Shown: positions 7,923 through 16,839 of the stretch, one piece after another
Layout of the letters: the number at the start of each line of letters is the position of its first letter
Numbering within the stretch: position 1 is the stretch's first letter
From: Streptomyces viridochromogenes
GTDB lineage: Bacteria > Actinomycetota > Actinomycetes > Streptomycetales > Streptomycetaceae
Direction of reading: 5' to 3'
NCBI RefSeq assembly: GCF_001270495.1
Contig: NZ_LGUR01000199.1
Location: forward strand, 30,320 to 94,319
Length of the DNA stretch: 64,000 nt
Made by a program: the position numbers and the translations under genes
The notes under the pieces: generated by a model
Told to the model about the DNA's origin: nothing
What the model saw: the letters and a program-made list of their open reading frames with translations, nothing else
The model's database searches: none

Positions 7923-9584
7923 ATGACCGTTGAGGGCGGTTACGCGGACATCTTCGGTCCGCAGGTGCCTCGCACGGCGGGCGATGGCCAGACGGCGACG
8001 TTCGCGCTGGCCTCGGCGGCCTATCGGGACAATCCGTTCGAGGACATCAAGAAGGCCGACAACGAATGGCACAAGACCGAGGTCAAGGCAGGCCGCGGCT
8101 GGGCGAAGATCTTCCGTCCCAACCTGGGTGAGGCCTTCTCGCGGGCGGTGGTCGACCGCATGCTCGGCAGCGGCCGCAAGCCCCTGATCCAGTCCTTCGG
8201 CACCGAGCCGCAGGTCGTCGTCGAGCACTGTCTGGCCGCCAACAACATCCGCAAGGCCCGCGACCGGATGCTCAGCGCCGTCATGGTGATCTGCGGTGTG
8301 CTGTTCCTGCCCGGGCTCCTGGTCTGGCTGCTGGTCTTCACGCTGCGCACCACCATCGTCAAGCGGGACGAGAAGCGCGGCGGCGCACTCGCCTCCGTGC
8401 TGCTCGTCGCGGTGGGCGCGCTCGCCGTGCTCTTCCTGCTCCGTATGCCGTTCACCGGCTTCTGGGCCTGGTATGCGCGGGCCTCGGTGCTCATGCCGGT
8501 GGTCGGCTGGTTCTGGGCCAAGCAGATCTGCGAGCGTACGGCGAAGGACCTGCGGGGGCGCTGGGACAGCCTGCTGGCCGGCAGCAGCGTCGGCGCGAAG
8601 GTGCCGGAGGCGGTGCCGACCAGTCCCACCGAGACGCAGGCCGAGCAGCTGCGCCAGTCTCTCGCCAAGCTGAGCGCCGAGCAGCAGTCCAACTCCGTGT
8701 TCTACGCCGGGCCCAAGGGGATACTGGGCATGGGCACGCGCTGGGGCAGCTGGCAGCTGGCCGAGGACCTGGCGCCCGCCGACCCGACCCGGGAGATACA
8801 CCCGTTCCGCAGCTGGGACGTCATCCGCTCGATCCACGACCAGCTGCGCATGCTGGAGCGCGGCCCGCTGAACACCGGCGGTTTCCCGAAGCCCTCGATA
8901 CGGCACTGGGTCGTCACGCCGATCGCCGAGGGCGCCAAGGCCGTGTCCCGGCCCGAGGGCACGGATGTCGACGCGTACCAGGTCAAGTCGCACGCCATAC
9001 AGGACATCTGCAACAAGCAGCAGTTCGGCAGTGGTGACCGGCACTACCTGGGCGTCCAGTGGACGCTGTGGGACGGGCAGTTGATCATCACCATGCTGAT
9101 CACGGTGACCGTGCTGCACGAGACGCTGCGCATCGAGGTGACCGGGCATGCCCTCGGTCCGGTGAACGGGCTCTTCCAGGAGAAGCCCGAGGCACCGACC
9201 AAGGAGGTCACCAAGTCGTTCAAGCCGTGGGAGACCCGGAAGGTGAAGCTCCCGCTGGTCAACACCGACGAGGTGGTACGGCTCGCCGTCCGCGCCCCGA
9301 TCTCCTGGTATCCGCCGCTGCTGAACTGGCTCGGCGGGACGATAGGGCTGCCCGAGCCGTTCGGGCTGCGGCACGCGTGGGCGGATCAGCCGTGGCGGCA
9401 CCGGTTCATGGCCGACGACGCGCTGCGCGCCGCCACGCCGGTGCTGCGGGTCGTTCATGCCGCGGCGATCAAGGTGCTGGCCGAGAACGGCGTGGACACC
9501 GAGAAGTTCGGTACGCGCTCGGCCTTCTTGAGCACTGCGGTACAGGATCCGTCGCCCAGGAAGGCCGACGTGTACGACGCGTAG
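7923..9584 (+). CDS. large membrane protein of unknown function
   Basis: 553 residues, conserved-looking codon use, no family recognised. Two hydrophobic stretches (about residues 104-130 and 140-175, e.g. VICGVLFLPGLLVWLLVF and ASVLLVAVGALAVLFLL) are followed by a long hydrophilic region and a weaker hydrophobic segment LIITMLITVTVLHETLRI. The ATG at 7923 follows GGGGGCGGGA; an in-frame GTG at 7863 would add 20 residues. It stands alone between the EF-G-like gene and the HIT gene, in the interval where Streptomyces differs from the mycobacterial gene order. Confidence 0.8.
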   Translation: MTVEGGYADIFGPQVPRTAGDGQTATFALASAAYRDNPFEDIKKADNEWHKTEVKAGRGWAKIFRPNLGEAFSRAVVDRMLGSGRKPLIQSFGTEPQVVVEHCLAANNIRKARDRMLSAVMVICGVLFLPGLLVWLLVFTLRTTIVKRDEKRGGALASVLLVAVGALAVLFLLRMPFTGFWAWYARASVLMPVVGWFWAKQICERTAKDLRGRWDSLLAGSSVGAKVPEAVPTSPTETQAEQLRQSLAKLSAEQQSNSVFYAGPKGILGMGTRWGSWQLAEDLAPADPTREIHPFRSWDVIRSIHDQLRMLERGPLNTGGFPKPSIRHWVVTPIAEGAKAVSRPEGTDVDAYQVKSHAIQDICNKQQFGSGDRHYLGVQWTLWDGQLIITMLITVTVLHETLRIEVTGHALGPVNGLFQEKPEAPTKEVTKSFKPWETRKVKLPLVNTDEVVRLAVRAPISWYPPLLNWLGGTIGLPEPFGLRHAWADQPWRHRFMADDALRAATPVLRVVHAAAIKVLAENGVDTEKFGTRSAFLSTAVQDPSPRKADVYDA

Positions 9585-9626
9585 GCCTCCGGCGGTCGAG
9601 CGGGGTGGGTCTGGGTGACCGTCCCC

Positions 9627-9694
9627 TGGGGGCTGCGCCCCCAGACCCCCTTCGCCCCGTGCGGGCCTCGTCCTCGAACGCCGGACGGGCTGAG
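9627..9694 (-). repeat. dispersed repeat family A, copy 2 (HIT gene 3' flank)
   Basis: Minus-strand reading starts 5-6 nt after the HIT gene stop with CTCAGCCCGTCCGGCGTTCG and continues into GGGGTCTGGGGGCGCAGCCC; CTGGGGGCGCAGCCCCCAG folds as a hairpin. The 5' core is near-identical to copy 1 at 2401-2468. Confidence 0.75.
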
Positions 9695-9699
9695 CGGTG

Positions 9700-10248
9700 T
9701 CAAGCGGCCGGCCAGACCTCCGCCAGCATCTTCCGGGTGTCCGCCAGGAGCTGCGGCAGCACCCGTGTGTGCCCCACCACCGGCATGAAGTTCGTGTCGC
9801 CGCCCCAGCGGGGGACGATGTGCTGGTGGAGGTGGGCCGCGATGCCCGCGCCGGCGACCGTGCCCTGGTTCATGCCGATGTTGAAGCCGTGGGCACCGGA
9901 GGCGGTGCGCAAGGCCGTCATCGCCTGCTTGGTCAGCGCGGCGAGTTCGACCGTCTCCGGCTCGGTGAGATCGGTGTAGTCGGCGACGTGACGGTAGGGC
10001 ACGACCATGAGGTGGCCGCCGTTGTACGGATACAGGTTCAGGACCGCGTACACCTGCTCGCCACGCTTGACGATCAGTCCGTCCTCATCGGATTTGGCCG
10101 GGATCGAGCAGAAGGGGCAGCCGTCGTCCGCGCCGGGACCGGTCGGCTTGTTCTCACCCTGGATGTAGGCCATCCGATGGGGCGTCCACAGACGCTGGAA
10201 CGCGTCCTGGATCCCCACTCCCCACTGCTGCTCCGGCTCACTCGTCAT
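9700..10248 (-). CDS. HIT-domain nucleotide hydrolase/phosphorylase
   Basis: 182 residues with the histidine triad HLHQHIVPRW, which identifies the HIT superfamily. The N-terminal CPFCSIP resembles the zinc-binding pair seen in actinobacterial members. The mycobacterial gene in the same place, between thrS and pgsA, encodes an Ap4A phosphorylase, so a dinucleoside polyphosphate substrate is likely but inferred from context only. Divergent from the channel gene with 78 bp between start codons. Confidence 0.92.
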   Translation of the reverse strand: MTSEPEQQWGVGIQDAFQRLWTPHRMAYIQGENKPTGPGADDGCPFCSIPAKSDEDGLIVKRGEQVYAVLNLYPYNGGHLMVVPYRHVADYTDLTEPETVELAALTKQAMTALRTASGAHGFNIGMNQGTVAGAGIAAHLHQHIVPRWGGDTNFMPVVGHTRVLPQLLADTRKMLAEVWPAA

Positions 10249-10326
10249 GCGTGCAGCATATGGCTTCGTCCGTTCGCGGCGTGTCGCCGGGGCAGCGGGA
10301 GAGCGGTCACCCGCCAAGCTGTCCCG

Positions 10327-10986
10327 GTGGACGACGACAGCCCTTACGCCCGCTGGGAGCAGCGCACCGAGATCCCCCTGTTCCTCGCCTCGTTGATCTT
10401 CCTGGCGGCCTACGCCGCCCGCGTCCTGACCGTGGACATGACTCCGGTCTGGCGGAGCGTGTGCTGGGTCACGCTGCTCTCGCTCTGGCTGCTGTTCGCC
10501 GGGGACTACGTGGTGCGCTGGCACCTCAGCGGCCAGCGCTTCCCGCACTTCGCCAGGACGCACTTCCTGCACACGGTCGTGGTCATCCTGCCGCTCTTGC
10601 GACCACTGCGGATCGTTCCGCTCTACGACGCCGTCCAGCACCGGCAGGGAGCACCCCGGCTCTCCCTGCACGCACGCGTGATCGCCTACGCGAGCCTGTC
10701 GACCCTCCTCCTCGGCTTCGCCGGTGCCCTCGCCGTCTACCAGCAGGAACGCGGCGCGCCCGGTGCCACCATGCGGACGTTCGGGGACGCGGTGTGGTGG
10801 GCCGCCGAGACCATCAGCACGGTCGGATACGGCGACATCACGCCGGTGACCACGGGCGGCCGGGCGATCGCCATGGGGATGATGGCCGGCGGGCTGGCTC
10901 TGCTCGGCGCGGTGACGGGATCGTTCTCCTCCTGGCTGCTGCAGATCTTCTCCCACGAGAGCGACAAGAGGCCCCCGGACAGCTGA
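10327..10986 (+). CDS. potassium channel family protein
   Basis: 219 residues with four or more hydrophobic segments followed by a pore loop and last helix. The K+ selectivity filter is the textbook STVGYGD. The segment before the pore (VVVILPLLRPLRIVPLYD) is weakly basic, reminiscent of a degenerate S4, so this looks like a small voltage-sensor-like channel. GTG start; no alternative ATG nearby. Its last codons lie inside the stem of the terminator shared with thrS. Confidence 0.88.
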   Translation: MDDDSPYARWEQRTEIPLFLASLIFLAAYAARVLTVDMTPVWRSVCWVTLLSLWLLFAGDYVVRWHLSGQRFPHFARTHFLHTVVVILPLLRPLRIVPLYDAVQHRQGAPRLSLHARVIAYASLSTLLLGFAGALAVYQQERGAPGATMRTFGDAVWWAAETISTVGYGDITPVTTGGRAIAMGMMAGGLALLGAVTGSFSSWLLQIFSHESDKRPPDS

Positions 10987-11002
10987 ACCTTCCGGGGGCC
11001 TC
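10968..11002. terminator. bidirectional terminator between channel gene and thrS
   Basis: GAGGCCCCCGGA and TCCGGGGGCCTC form a perfect 12-bp stem with an 11-base loop. The left arm is inside the final codons of the channel gene, and the stop codon is in the loop. It is placed 14 bp from the thrS stop, so it can serve both convergent genes. Confidence 0.85.
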
Positions 11003-11015
11003 TGTCGCGGTCCGC

Positions 11016-12992
11016 TCAGACCTGCGCCCGCTCCTCGACGACCTGCGCGATCTTCGCGATGGCCTCGTCGACCGGGATGCCGTTCTCCTGCGAGCCGTCG
11101 CGGTAGCGGAAGGAGACGGCGTTGTTGGCCATGTCCTCGTCGCCCGCGATGACCATGAAGGGCACCTTCTGCTTCTGGGCGTTGCGGATCTTCTTCTGCA
11201 TACGGTCGGAGGAGGAGTCCACCTCGACCCGCAGGCCCTTCTTCTTCGCGGCCGCGGCGAACTTCTCCAGGTAGTCCACGTGCCCGTCGCCGATCGGGAT
11301 GCCGATCGCCTGGACCGGGGCCAGCCAGGCCGGGAAGGCGCCCGCGTAGTGCTCCAGGAGCACCGCGAAGAACCGCTCGATGGAACCGAACAGGGCGCGG
11401 TGGATCATGACCGGGCGCTGCTTGGAGCCGTCCGCGGAGGTGTACTCCAGGTCGAAGCGCTCCGGGAGGTTGAAGTCGAGCTGGATCGTCGACATCTGCC
11501 AGGTACGGCCGATGGCGTCCTTGGCCTGGACGGAGATCTTCGGACCGTAGAAGGCGGCGCCGCCCGGGTCGGGAACCAGCGGCAGGCCCTGCTTCTCGGC
11601 GACCTGGCGCAGCGTCTCGGTCGCCTCCTCCCAGACCTCGTCGGAGCCGACGAACTTCTCCGGGTCCTTGGTGGACAGCTCCAGGTAGAAGTCGGTCAGG
11701 CCGTAGTCACGGAGCAGGCCGAGGACGAAGGTGAGCGTCCTGTCGAGCTCGTCCGACATCTGCTCACGCGTGCAGTAGATGTGCGCGTCGTCCTGCGTGA
11801 AGCCACGCGCGCGCGTGAGGCCGTGCACGACGCCCGACTTCTCGTACCGGTACACGGTCCCGAACTCGAAGAGGCGCAGCGGCAGTTCACGGTAGGAGCG
11901 GCCGCGCGCGTCGAAGATCAGGTTGTGCATCGGGCAGTTCATGGGCTTGAGGTAGTAGTCCACGCCCTCGTCGAGCTGCATGGGCGGGTACATGCCCTCG
12001 GCGTACCAGTCCAGGTGGCCCGACGTCTCGAAGAGCTTCCCCTTCGTCGCGTGCGGGGTGTAGACGAACTCGTAGCCCTCCTCCTCGTGGCGGCGCCGCG
12101 AGTAGTCCTCCATGACCCGGCGGACGATGCCGCCCTTGGGGTGGAAGACGGCGAGGCCGGAGCCGATCTGCTCCGGGATGGAGAAGAGGTCGAGTTCGTT
12201 GCCCAGCTTGCGGTGGTCGCGCTTCTCGGCCTCGGCGAGGAAGTCGAGGTGCGCCTTCAGCTCGTCCTTGGAGGGCCAGGCGGTGCCGTAGATGCGCTGG
12301 AGCATCGGGTTCTTCTCGCTGCCGCGCCAGTAGGCGGCGGCGTTGCGCATCAGCTTGAACGCCGGGATGTTGCGGGTGGTGGGCAGATGGGGACCGCGGC
12401 AGAGGTCCTTCCAGCACAGGTCGCCGCTCTTGGCGTCCAGGTTGTCGTAGATCGTCAGCTCACCGGCACCGACCTCGACGTCCGCGCCGTCGTCGGACGA
12501 GGCGGAGCCCTTGAGGCCGATCAGCTCCAGCTTGTAGGGCTCGGCGGCGAGCTCCTCACGGGCGGCCTCATCGGTGACGACACGACGGGAGAAGCGCTGT
12601 CCCCGCTTCTGGATCTCCTGCATCTTCTTCTCGATGGCCTTGAGATCCTCGGGCGTGAACGGCTTCTCGACGTCGAAGTCGTAGTAGAAGCCGTCCTTGA
12701 CCGGCGGGCCGATGCCCAGCTTGGCCTCGGGGAAGAGCTCCTGCACGGCCTGCGCCATCACATGCGCGGTGGAGTGGCGCAGGATGTTGAGACCGTCCTC
12801 GGAGGAGATCTCGACGCCCTCGACCTCCTCACCGTCGGAGAGCACGTACGACAGGTCCTTGAGCTCGCCGCCCACGCGCGCGGCGATGATCGAGCGCTCG
12901 CCGGCGAAGAGGTCGGCGGCCGTAGTGCCCGTCGTCACCACGCGTTCTTCCCGCTCGGAATCGCGTTGGATGATCACACGGACGTCTGACAC
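11016..12992 (-). CDS. thrS: ThrS, threonyl-tRNA synthetase
   Basis: Class II aminoacyl-tRNA synthetase, 658 residues, full length. Order: TGS-like N-terminus, second additional domain with [18 protein letters not shown], catalytic core with motif 2 [24 protein letters not shown] sequence, zinc ligands in [15 protein letters not shown] and MIHRALFGS, then the anticodon-binding domain. GTG start preceded by AGGAGA (CAGGAGAGACCGGTG). I found no T-box specifier structure upstream; that region holds a repeat and a long hairpin instead. Confidence 0.97.
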   Translation of the reverse strand: MSDVRVIIQRDSEREERVVTTGTTAADLFAGERSIIAARVGGELKDLSYVLSDGEEVEGVEISSEDGLNILRHSTAHVMAQAVQELFPEAKLGIGPPVKDGFYYDFDVEKPFTPEDLKAIEKKMQEIQKRGQRFSRRVVTDEAAREELAAEPYKLELIGLKGSASSDDGADVEVGAGELTIYDNLDAKSGDLCWKDLCRGPHLPTTRNIPAFKLMRNAAAYWRGSEKNPMLQRIYGTAWPSKDELKAHLDFLAEAEKRDHRKLGNELDLFSIPEQIGSGLAVFHPKGGIVRRVMEDYSRRRHEEEGYEFVYTPHATKGKLFETSGHLDWYAEGMYPPMQLDEGVDYYLKPMNCPMHNLIFDARGRSYRELPLRLFEFGTVYRYEKSGVVHGLTRARGFTQDDAHIYCTREQMSDELDRTLTFVLGLLRDYGLTDFYLELSTKDPEKFVGSDEVWEEATETLRQVAEKQGLPLVPDPGGAAFYGPKISVQAKDAIGRTWQMSTIQLDFNLPERFDLEYTSADGSKQRPVMIHRALFGSIERFFAVLLEHYAGAFPAWLAPVQAIGIPIGDGHVDYLEKFAAAAKKKGLRVEVDSSSDRMQKKIRNAQKQKVPFMVIAGDEDMANNAVSFRYRDGSQENGIPVDEAIAKIAQVVEERAQV

Positions 12993-13148
12993 CGGTCTCT
13001 CCTGACTGAAGGTGGAATGCGGCGCCATACCAGGAGCGCGCGCATTACGCGATCGTACCGACCCTGGACGCCCGACCGCGAAACGGTCACGTGAGCGCTC
13101 CTCGTCAGCGCTCCGCGGGGAGGGCCGTGATGGTCGGCGGTCGTCTGC

Positions 13149-13218
13149 GGCTTCGTCGTGGCTGGTCGCGCCACCGCGGAGCCGCACATCGACACAGTCC
13201 CGCGCCCCTATAGGGCGC
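13149..13218 (-). repeat. dispersed repeat family B, copy 1
   Basis: Minus-strand core GGGGCGCGGGACTGTGTCGA then TGTGCGGCTCCGCGG and GCGCGACCAGCCACGACGAA. It shares this order with copies at 19296, 51174, 54708 and 58026. This copy is 215 nt from the nearest upstream stop, unlike the others. Confidence 0.8.
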
Positions 13219-13333
13219 TGCCGGAACCGCACCCCGGCTCCCCCTGCCAACCAGCCCACACCGACGCCGGGCAACGGCCCACCAACAGCCACTGTCCCCA
13301 CGACACCGGCCGCGAGGGAGCCGAAGGGGCGCG

Positions 13334-13398
13334 CCGGTGTCGAGAGACCGAACGCGCGCAGCCCGAAGGGTCGAGCACGATCGGTCTCTCGACACCGG
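13334..13398. repeat. perfect 17-bp inverted repeat (long hairpin)
   Basis: CCGGTGTCGAGAGACCG at 13334-13350 is exactly complementary to CGGTCTCTCGACACCGG at 13382-13398, with a 31-base loop containing the small self-complementary CCCGAAGGG. Outer GGGGCG/CGCCCC bases extend the pairing after an asymmetric internal loop. It lies 35 bp after the stop of the 13433 gene and 342 bp before thrS. Confidence 0.85.
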
Positions 13399-13432
13399 CA
13401 CAAGGCGCCCCGTAGGCGACCGAGCCGGACAA

Positions 13433-14656
13433 TCAGCCGTCCTCGCCCCCGCAAGCCTCCTCGAAGAAGTCCAGGTCCTCCTGGAGCGACTTCATCAGCC
13501 GGTCCCGCTCGGCCTCGTCCACCTGTACCGGTACGACGCCGGAGGCCCCGGTGACCTTGCGGAAGCCGCCCCGGCTCTCCAGGCGGCCGTGCACTCGTAC
13601 CGGAAGCCCGACCAGGTGGGCGTGCCCGGCGATGCGGTACGACTCCTCGTCCAGGGTCAGCCGGACGTGCGGGATCTCGGCGCCGGCGAGGACGCGCAGG
13701 CGTACGGTGCCCTCGCCGCGCGGCCCCGACCTGCGCATCCGGACGACCGCGCCGGTGATCCTGACCGGCACGGACGGCTCCTCTCTCAGATAGCGGGCGC
13801 CGGCCTCGCGCAGCACGGGCAGGTCGCCGGGCGAGAACTCGACGGGCTCGACGCCGCTCGCGCAGTCCTCGGGCACACCGGCCGCGGGTGCCCACTCGAC
13901 GGCGATGCGCGCACCCTCCGTACCGCGCACGAGGGCGATCAGGGCCTCGGTGAGCTCGCGGCTGACGCCCGCTTCGACGGCGCCGTCGAAGGCGTCCATG
14001 CCGCCGGTGGCCCGCTGGTAGTCGATGGCTTCGCGGGCGGCGTACAGAGCCTGGTGGAGGCGTACGGCGAGCGGGCGCCCCGTACCGATCGGCACGAAGG
14101 CGGTCAGGCCGCGGCCGCCGGGCGCGGGGCCGACGAGGACGCTCTCCAGCATCGTGGCCGCCGAACGGCGGTGCCGGGCGCCGTAATAGCCCGCACGCGC
14201 GCGCGTGGCGAGCGCCGCGGCGAGGAGCATCTGGCGTGCCGCGCCGCGCAGCTCCTCCTCCACGGTCCAGGGCGCTGCCCCGGCCGGCCCGCTCGGCGCG
14301 TCCCGCCACCAGCGGACCTCGTCGCTGGGCACGGCGAGCCCGACCAGCACCTCGCGCGCGGAGGGCATGCCGCTGCGGGACAGGGCGATCAGGGCCTCGC
14401 CGAGCAGGTCGTCGCTGTCGGGGAAGGCACGGGACTCGGGGACGAGCAGGCTGGTGCCGTTGCCGCCCGGTCCGGGCGGGGTCCAGCGGCCGTAGCGCCC
14501 TGCCGCTCCCCCGCGCCGCTGCCAGCCGTGCCGGTGCAGCAGGGCGCTGAGCACGGCGGGGTCGACCTCGCCGGGCTCGGGGGGACGGTCCCAGGACGCC
14601 TCGGCCGGGTGCGGCCGCACTGGCCGTATGGGTTCCTCCAGGGGGCGGTGCGTCAT
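13433..14656 (-). CDS. conserved-looking hypothetical protein (407 aa)
   Basis: Soluble, no signal or membrane segment. The C-terminal third (about residues 290-390) alternates beta-like stretches such as [14 protein letters not shown] and [21 protein letters not shown], suggestive of an OB-like barrel; I do not assign a family. The ATG at 14656 overlaps the stop of the DUF4365 gene as ATGA, so the two products are translationally coupled and probably work together. Confidence 0.8.
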   Translation of the reverse strand: MTHRPLEEPIRPVRPHPAEASWDRPPEPGEVDPAVLSALLHRHGWQRRGGAAGRYGRWTPPGPGGNGTSLLVPESRAFPDSDDLLGEALIALSRSGMPSAREVLVGLAVPSDEVRWWRDAPSGPAGAAPWTVEEELRGAARQMLLAAALATRARAGYYGARHRRSAATMLESVLVGPAPGGRGLTAFVPIGTGRPLAVRLHQALYAAREAIDYQRATGGMDAFDGAVEAGVSRELTEALIALVRGTEGARIAVEWAPAAGVPEDCASGVEPVEFSPGDLPVLREAGARYLREEPSVPVRITGAVVRMRRSGPRGEGTVRLRVLAGAEIPHVRLTLDEESYRIAGHAHLVGLPVRVHGRLESRGGFRKVTGASGVVPVQVDEAERDRLMKSLQEDLDFFEEACGGEDG

Positions 14657-15219
14657 GGTCTGCCTCCCGTCCCGACCCGCGTCATGATCTCGCAGAGCGC
14701 CCGGTCGTCGAAGATGCGTGAGGTCGGTATCCGCACGGTGGTGCGGCGCCGTCCGGTGATCGCGTGACCGGCGAGGTTGACCCAGTAGCAGCAGTGCCGC
14801 AGGTCGAGCCGGTCGTGACCGGCCCGAAGCCACTGCTCCTGTGACCGCGGCACGATCATCACGACCAGGATCTTGTGCACCGAGACCGGCGTGCGGGCGA
14901 GCTTCGCCAGGTGGTCGTTGTCGAGCGTGAAGGAGAAGAAGCGGCCAGGGGGGTGTGGCGCGAGCTGGTAGGTGGCCTTGAGCTGCACCTTGATGGTGAC
15001 CTCGTCGTCGACCGTGTGGCCGGGCGCGCTGTGGCTGACGTGCCAGTCGATGCCGTTGTCCGGAAACGGCTGTGACAGCGAGCAGCCGGCGGCGGCCGCG
15101 ACGGCGTGCAGATAGCCCACCTGCAGTGTCTCCATGCAGGCGGTAGTGGCGAGTGAACCGCGATGGGGGCCCGTTCGTTCGGGCAGCAGCCCGCCCCGCT
15201 CGGGCTGCGCTATCGCCAT
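14653..15219 (-). CDS. DUF4365-domain protein, nuclease-like fold
   Basis: 188 residues. The segment [12 protein letters not shown]...[13 protein letters not shown] (residues about 53-84) carries an Asp followed by a Q-x-K motif, as in DUF4365 proteins, which resemble PD-(D/E)xK nuclease folds. The rest contains [17 protein letters not shown] and a CCYWVNL stretch. Coupled by a 4-bp overlap to the downstream 407-aa gene and divergent from a DnaQ-type exonuclease 168 bp away. Nuclease activity is an inference from motif and context. Confidence 0.82.
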   Translation of the reverse strand: MAIAQPERGGLLPERTGPHRGSLATTACMETLQVGYLHAVAAAAGCSLSQPFPDNGIDWHVSHSAPGHTVDDEVTIKVQLKATYQLAPHPPGRFFSFTLDNDHLAKLARTPVSVHKILVVMIVPRSQEQWLRAGHDRLDLRHCCYWVNLAGHAITGRRRTTVRIPTSRIFDDRALCEIMTRVGTGGRP

Positions 15220-15387
15220 GACCAACAGCCTTCCACGCCAGGTGAATCCCGGTACCGGGTCGCTGAACTGCAAGGACCCGCACTCCTGTTGTGTCCTTCC
15301 GGCGTACGGCGCAAACAGCCCGGGTATCACCAAACGGGCAGAAGACGGTGCGTCAGCTGCCGTGGGTGAACGAGGGGTTGTGTAGAT

Positions 15388-16113
15388 ATGGCGTGCTGGT
15401 ATGAGGGCCCGCTGGCGGCATTCGACACAGAGACGACAGGCGTGGACGTCGAGACCGACCGGATCGTTTCGGCGGCCGTCGTCGTACAGGACGCCCCGGG
15501 CACCCGGCCTCGGGTGACCCGGTGGCTGGTGAACCCGGGTGTGCCGGTGCCGGAGGCGGCGACAGCGGTACACGGACTGACGGACGAACATCTCCAGCGC
15601 AACGGCCGCTGGCCGGCGCCGGTGATGCACGAGATAGCCGCCGAACTGGCGGAACAGGCCGCCAGAGGACGGTCGTTGGTGGTGATGAACGCGCCGTTCG
15701 ATCTCACGCTGCTCGACCGCGAGTTGCGTCGCCATCGCGCCTCGTCGCTCGACCGCTGGTTCGAGTCGACGCCGCTGCTGGTGCTCGATCCCCGGGTGCT
15801 CGACAAACACCTGGACCGCTATCGCAAAGGTCGCCGCACGCTGACCGACCTGTGCGCGCACTACGGCGTCACGCTGGACGGCGCGCACGACGCGGCGGCC
15901 GACGCGCTGGCCTCGCTGGAGGTCGTACGGGCGGTCGGGCGCCGTTTCGCGGCCCGTCTGGAGCGCCTGTCCCCCGCCGAGCTGCACACGTTGCAGGCGG
16001 TGTGGCACGCGGCGCAGGCACGCGGGTTGCAGGCGTGGTTCGCCCGCAGCGGCAGCGACGAGGCGGTGGACCCGGCGTGGCCACTGCGCCCGGACCTGCC
16101 GGCGGCCGCCTAG
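15388..16113 (+). CDS. DnaQ-family 3'-5' exonuclease
   Basis: 241 residues with all three exonuclease motifs: Exo I FDTETTG (residues about 12-18), Exo II VMNAPFDLTLLD, and Exo III HDAAADALA with the catalytic His-Asp. It is a stand-alone DEDDh-type exonuclease rather than a polymerase subunit. Start supported by GAGGGG 9-13 bp upstream. Divergent from the DUF4365 pair. Confidence 0.9.
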   Translation: MACWYEGPLAAFDTETTGVDVETDRIVSAAVVVQDAPGTRPRVTRWLVNPGVPVPEAATAVHGLTDEHLQRNGRWPAPVMHEIAAELAEQAARGRSLVVMNAPFDLTLLDRELRRHRASSLDRWFESTPLLVLDPRVLDKHLDRYRKGRRTLTDLCAHYGVTLDGAHDAAADALASLEVVRAVGRRFAARLERLSPAELHTLQAVWHAAQARGLQAWFARSGSDEAVDPAWPLRPDLPAAA

Positions 16114-16131
16114 GCGGTCCAGAGCAACAAG

Positions 16132-16163
16132 AAAGCCGGTCCGCTGTGGCGGACCGGCCTTTC
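16132..16163. terminator. hairpin between exonuclease gene and tRNA-Val
   Basis: AAAGCCGGTCCGC and GCGGACCGGCCTTT flank a TGTG loop; the core stem is 10 bp with A/T tails on both sides, so it can stop transcription from the exonuclease gene and from the convergent tRNA. Confidence 0.85.
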
Positions 16164-16167
16164 CCGG

Positions 16168-16239
16168 TGGGCGATACTGGGTTCGAACCAGTGACCTCTT
16201 CGGTGTGAACGAAGCGCTCTCCCACTGAGCTAATCGCCC
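16168..16239 (-). tRNA. tRNA-Val(CAC)
   Basis: 72-nt cloverleaf: acceptor GGGCGAT/ATCGCCC, D arm GCTCAGTGGGAGAGC, anticodon stem CTTCG-CGAAG with loop TTCACAC (anticodon CAC), T arm ACTGGTTCGAACCCAGT, discriminator A; CCA is not encoded. Identical to the copy at 26340-26411. Confidence 0.96.
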
Positions 16240-16252
16240 GGGAACGGACTGA

Positions 16253-16282
16253 ACCATACAGGTCCCGGCACGCTTCCTTCAA
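16253..16282 (-). promoter_or_regulatory. predicted promoter of tRNA-Val(CAC)
   Basis: Minus strand TTGAAG (16282-16277), 18-bp spacer, TATGGT (16258-16253), ending 13 bp before the tRNA 5' end. It overlaps the stop of the upstream SRPBCC gene. Confidence 0.6.
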
Positions 16283-16737
16283 ACCGCTTGTCGCCGATCG
16301 GCGAGGTACGCCACAAGCCCCCGCCGCCCGGCGCGCATCATCAGCCGGTGATTGGCGCGGAACACGGGCCGTCCCGGCACCGCGAACCGCCTCAGCAGCG
16401 GCTTGTTCACGACGACGACCTGGTCGTAGCGGGCGAGGGTGCCGGAGCCGTGCGGGGTGACGGTCCAGCGGGCCCAGCCCTCGATGTCTCCGGACATGAC
16501 GATCTCCAGGACACCGGCCGCGCGATCCCGCCGCACCTCACGCGCCGTGAACGTCATGTCGTACGGCAGGAACGAGCGAATCGTGATCACACCGCTGGTG
16601 TCGTCGACCCGGTTCACCTCGCGCACCTGCGGCCACCAACGCGGGTAGTCCTCGGCCTGTTCCAACAAGTCGTAGACGGCGGCAGGCGGTGCGGGCAGTG
16701 CCCACAGGCTGCGGAAGCGGTAGTGGCTCCAGTCCAT
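16279..16737 (-). CDS. SRPBCC-superfamily (START/polyketide cyclase-like) protein
   Basis: 152 residues with the helix-grip profile typical of SRPBCC proteins: LWALPAPPAAVYDLLEQAEDYPRWWPQVREV at the N-terminus, then alternating beta strands and a long C-terminal helix (RANHRLMMRAGRRGLVAYLA). Probably binds a hydrophobic ligand; substrate unknown. Divergent from the 828-residue membrane protein gene. Start is the only ATG before the fold begins. Confidence 0.82.
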   Translation of the reverse strand: MDWSHYRFRSLWALPAPPAAVYDLLEQAEDYPRWWPQVREVNRVDDTSGVITIRSFLPYDMTFTAREVRRDRAAGVLEIVMSGDIEGWARWTVTPHGSGTLARYDQVVVVNKPLLRRFAVPGRPVFRANHRLMMRAGRRGLVAYLADRRQAV

Positions 16738-16839
16738 GGGCCGAGTCTGCCCCCGCGCAGGGCGTTTCTCCCGTACCTGAGTACGTTCTGAGTACTCGCA
16801 CTCATGCCGTACGGCGTGACGCGGACCACACTCCAGGGC

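Larger units (their letters stand above)
12993..13432. other. 440-bp gene-free interval upstream of thrS
   Basis: No convincing gene on either strand. It holds family B repeat copy 1 (13149-13218) and a perfect 17-bp inverted repeat (13334-13350 / 13382-13398). The thrS promoter must lie here, but I cannot assign -10/-35 boxes with confidence. Confidence 0.6.

Noticed and set aside
12993-13432. T-box riboswitch upstream of thrS
   Set aside because: No T-box sequence or specifier loop; the interval is filled by a dispersed repeat and an inverted repeat.
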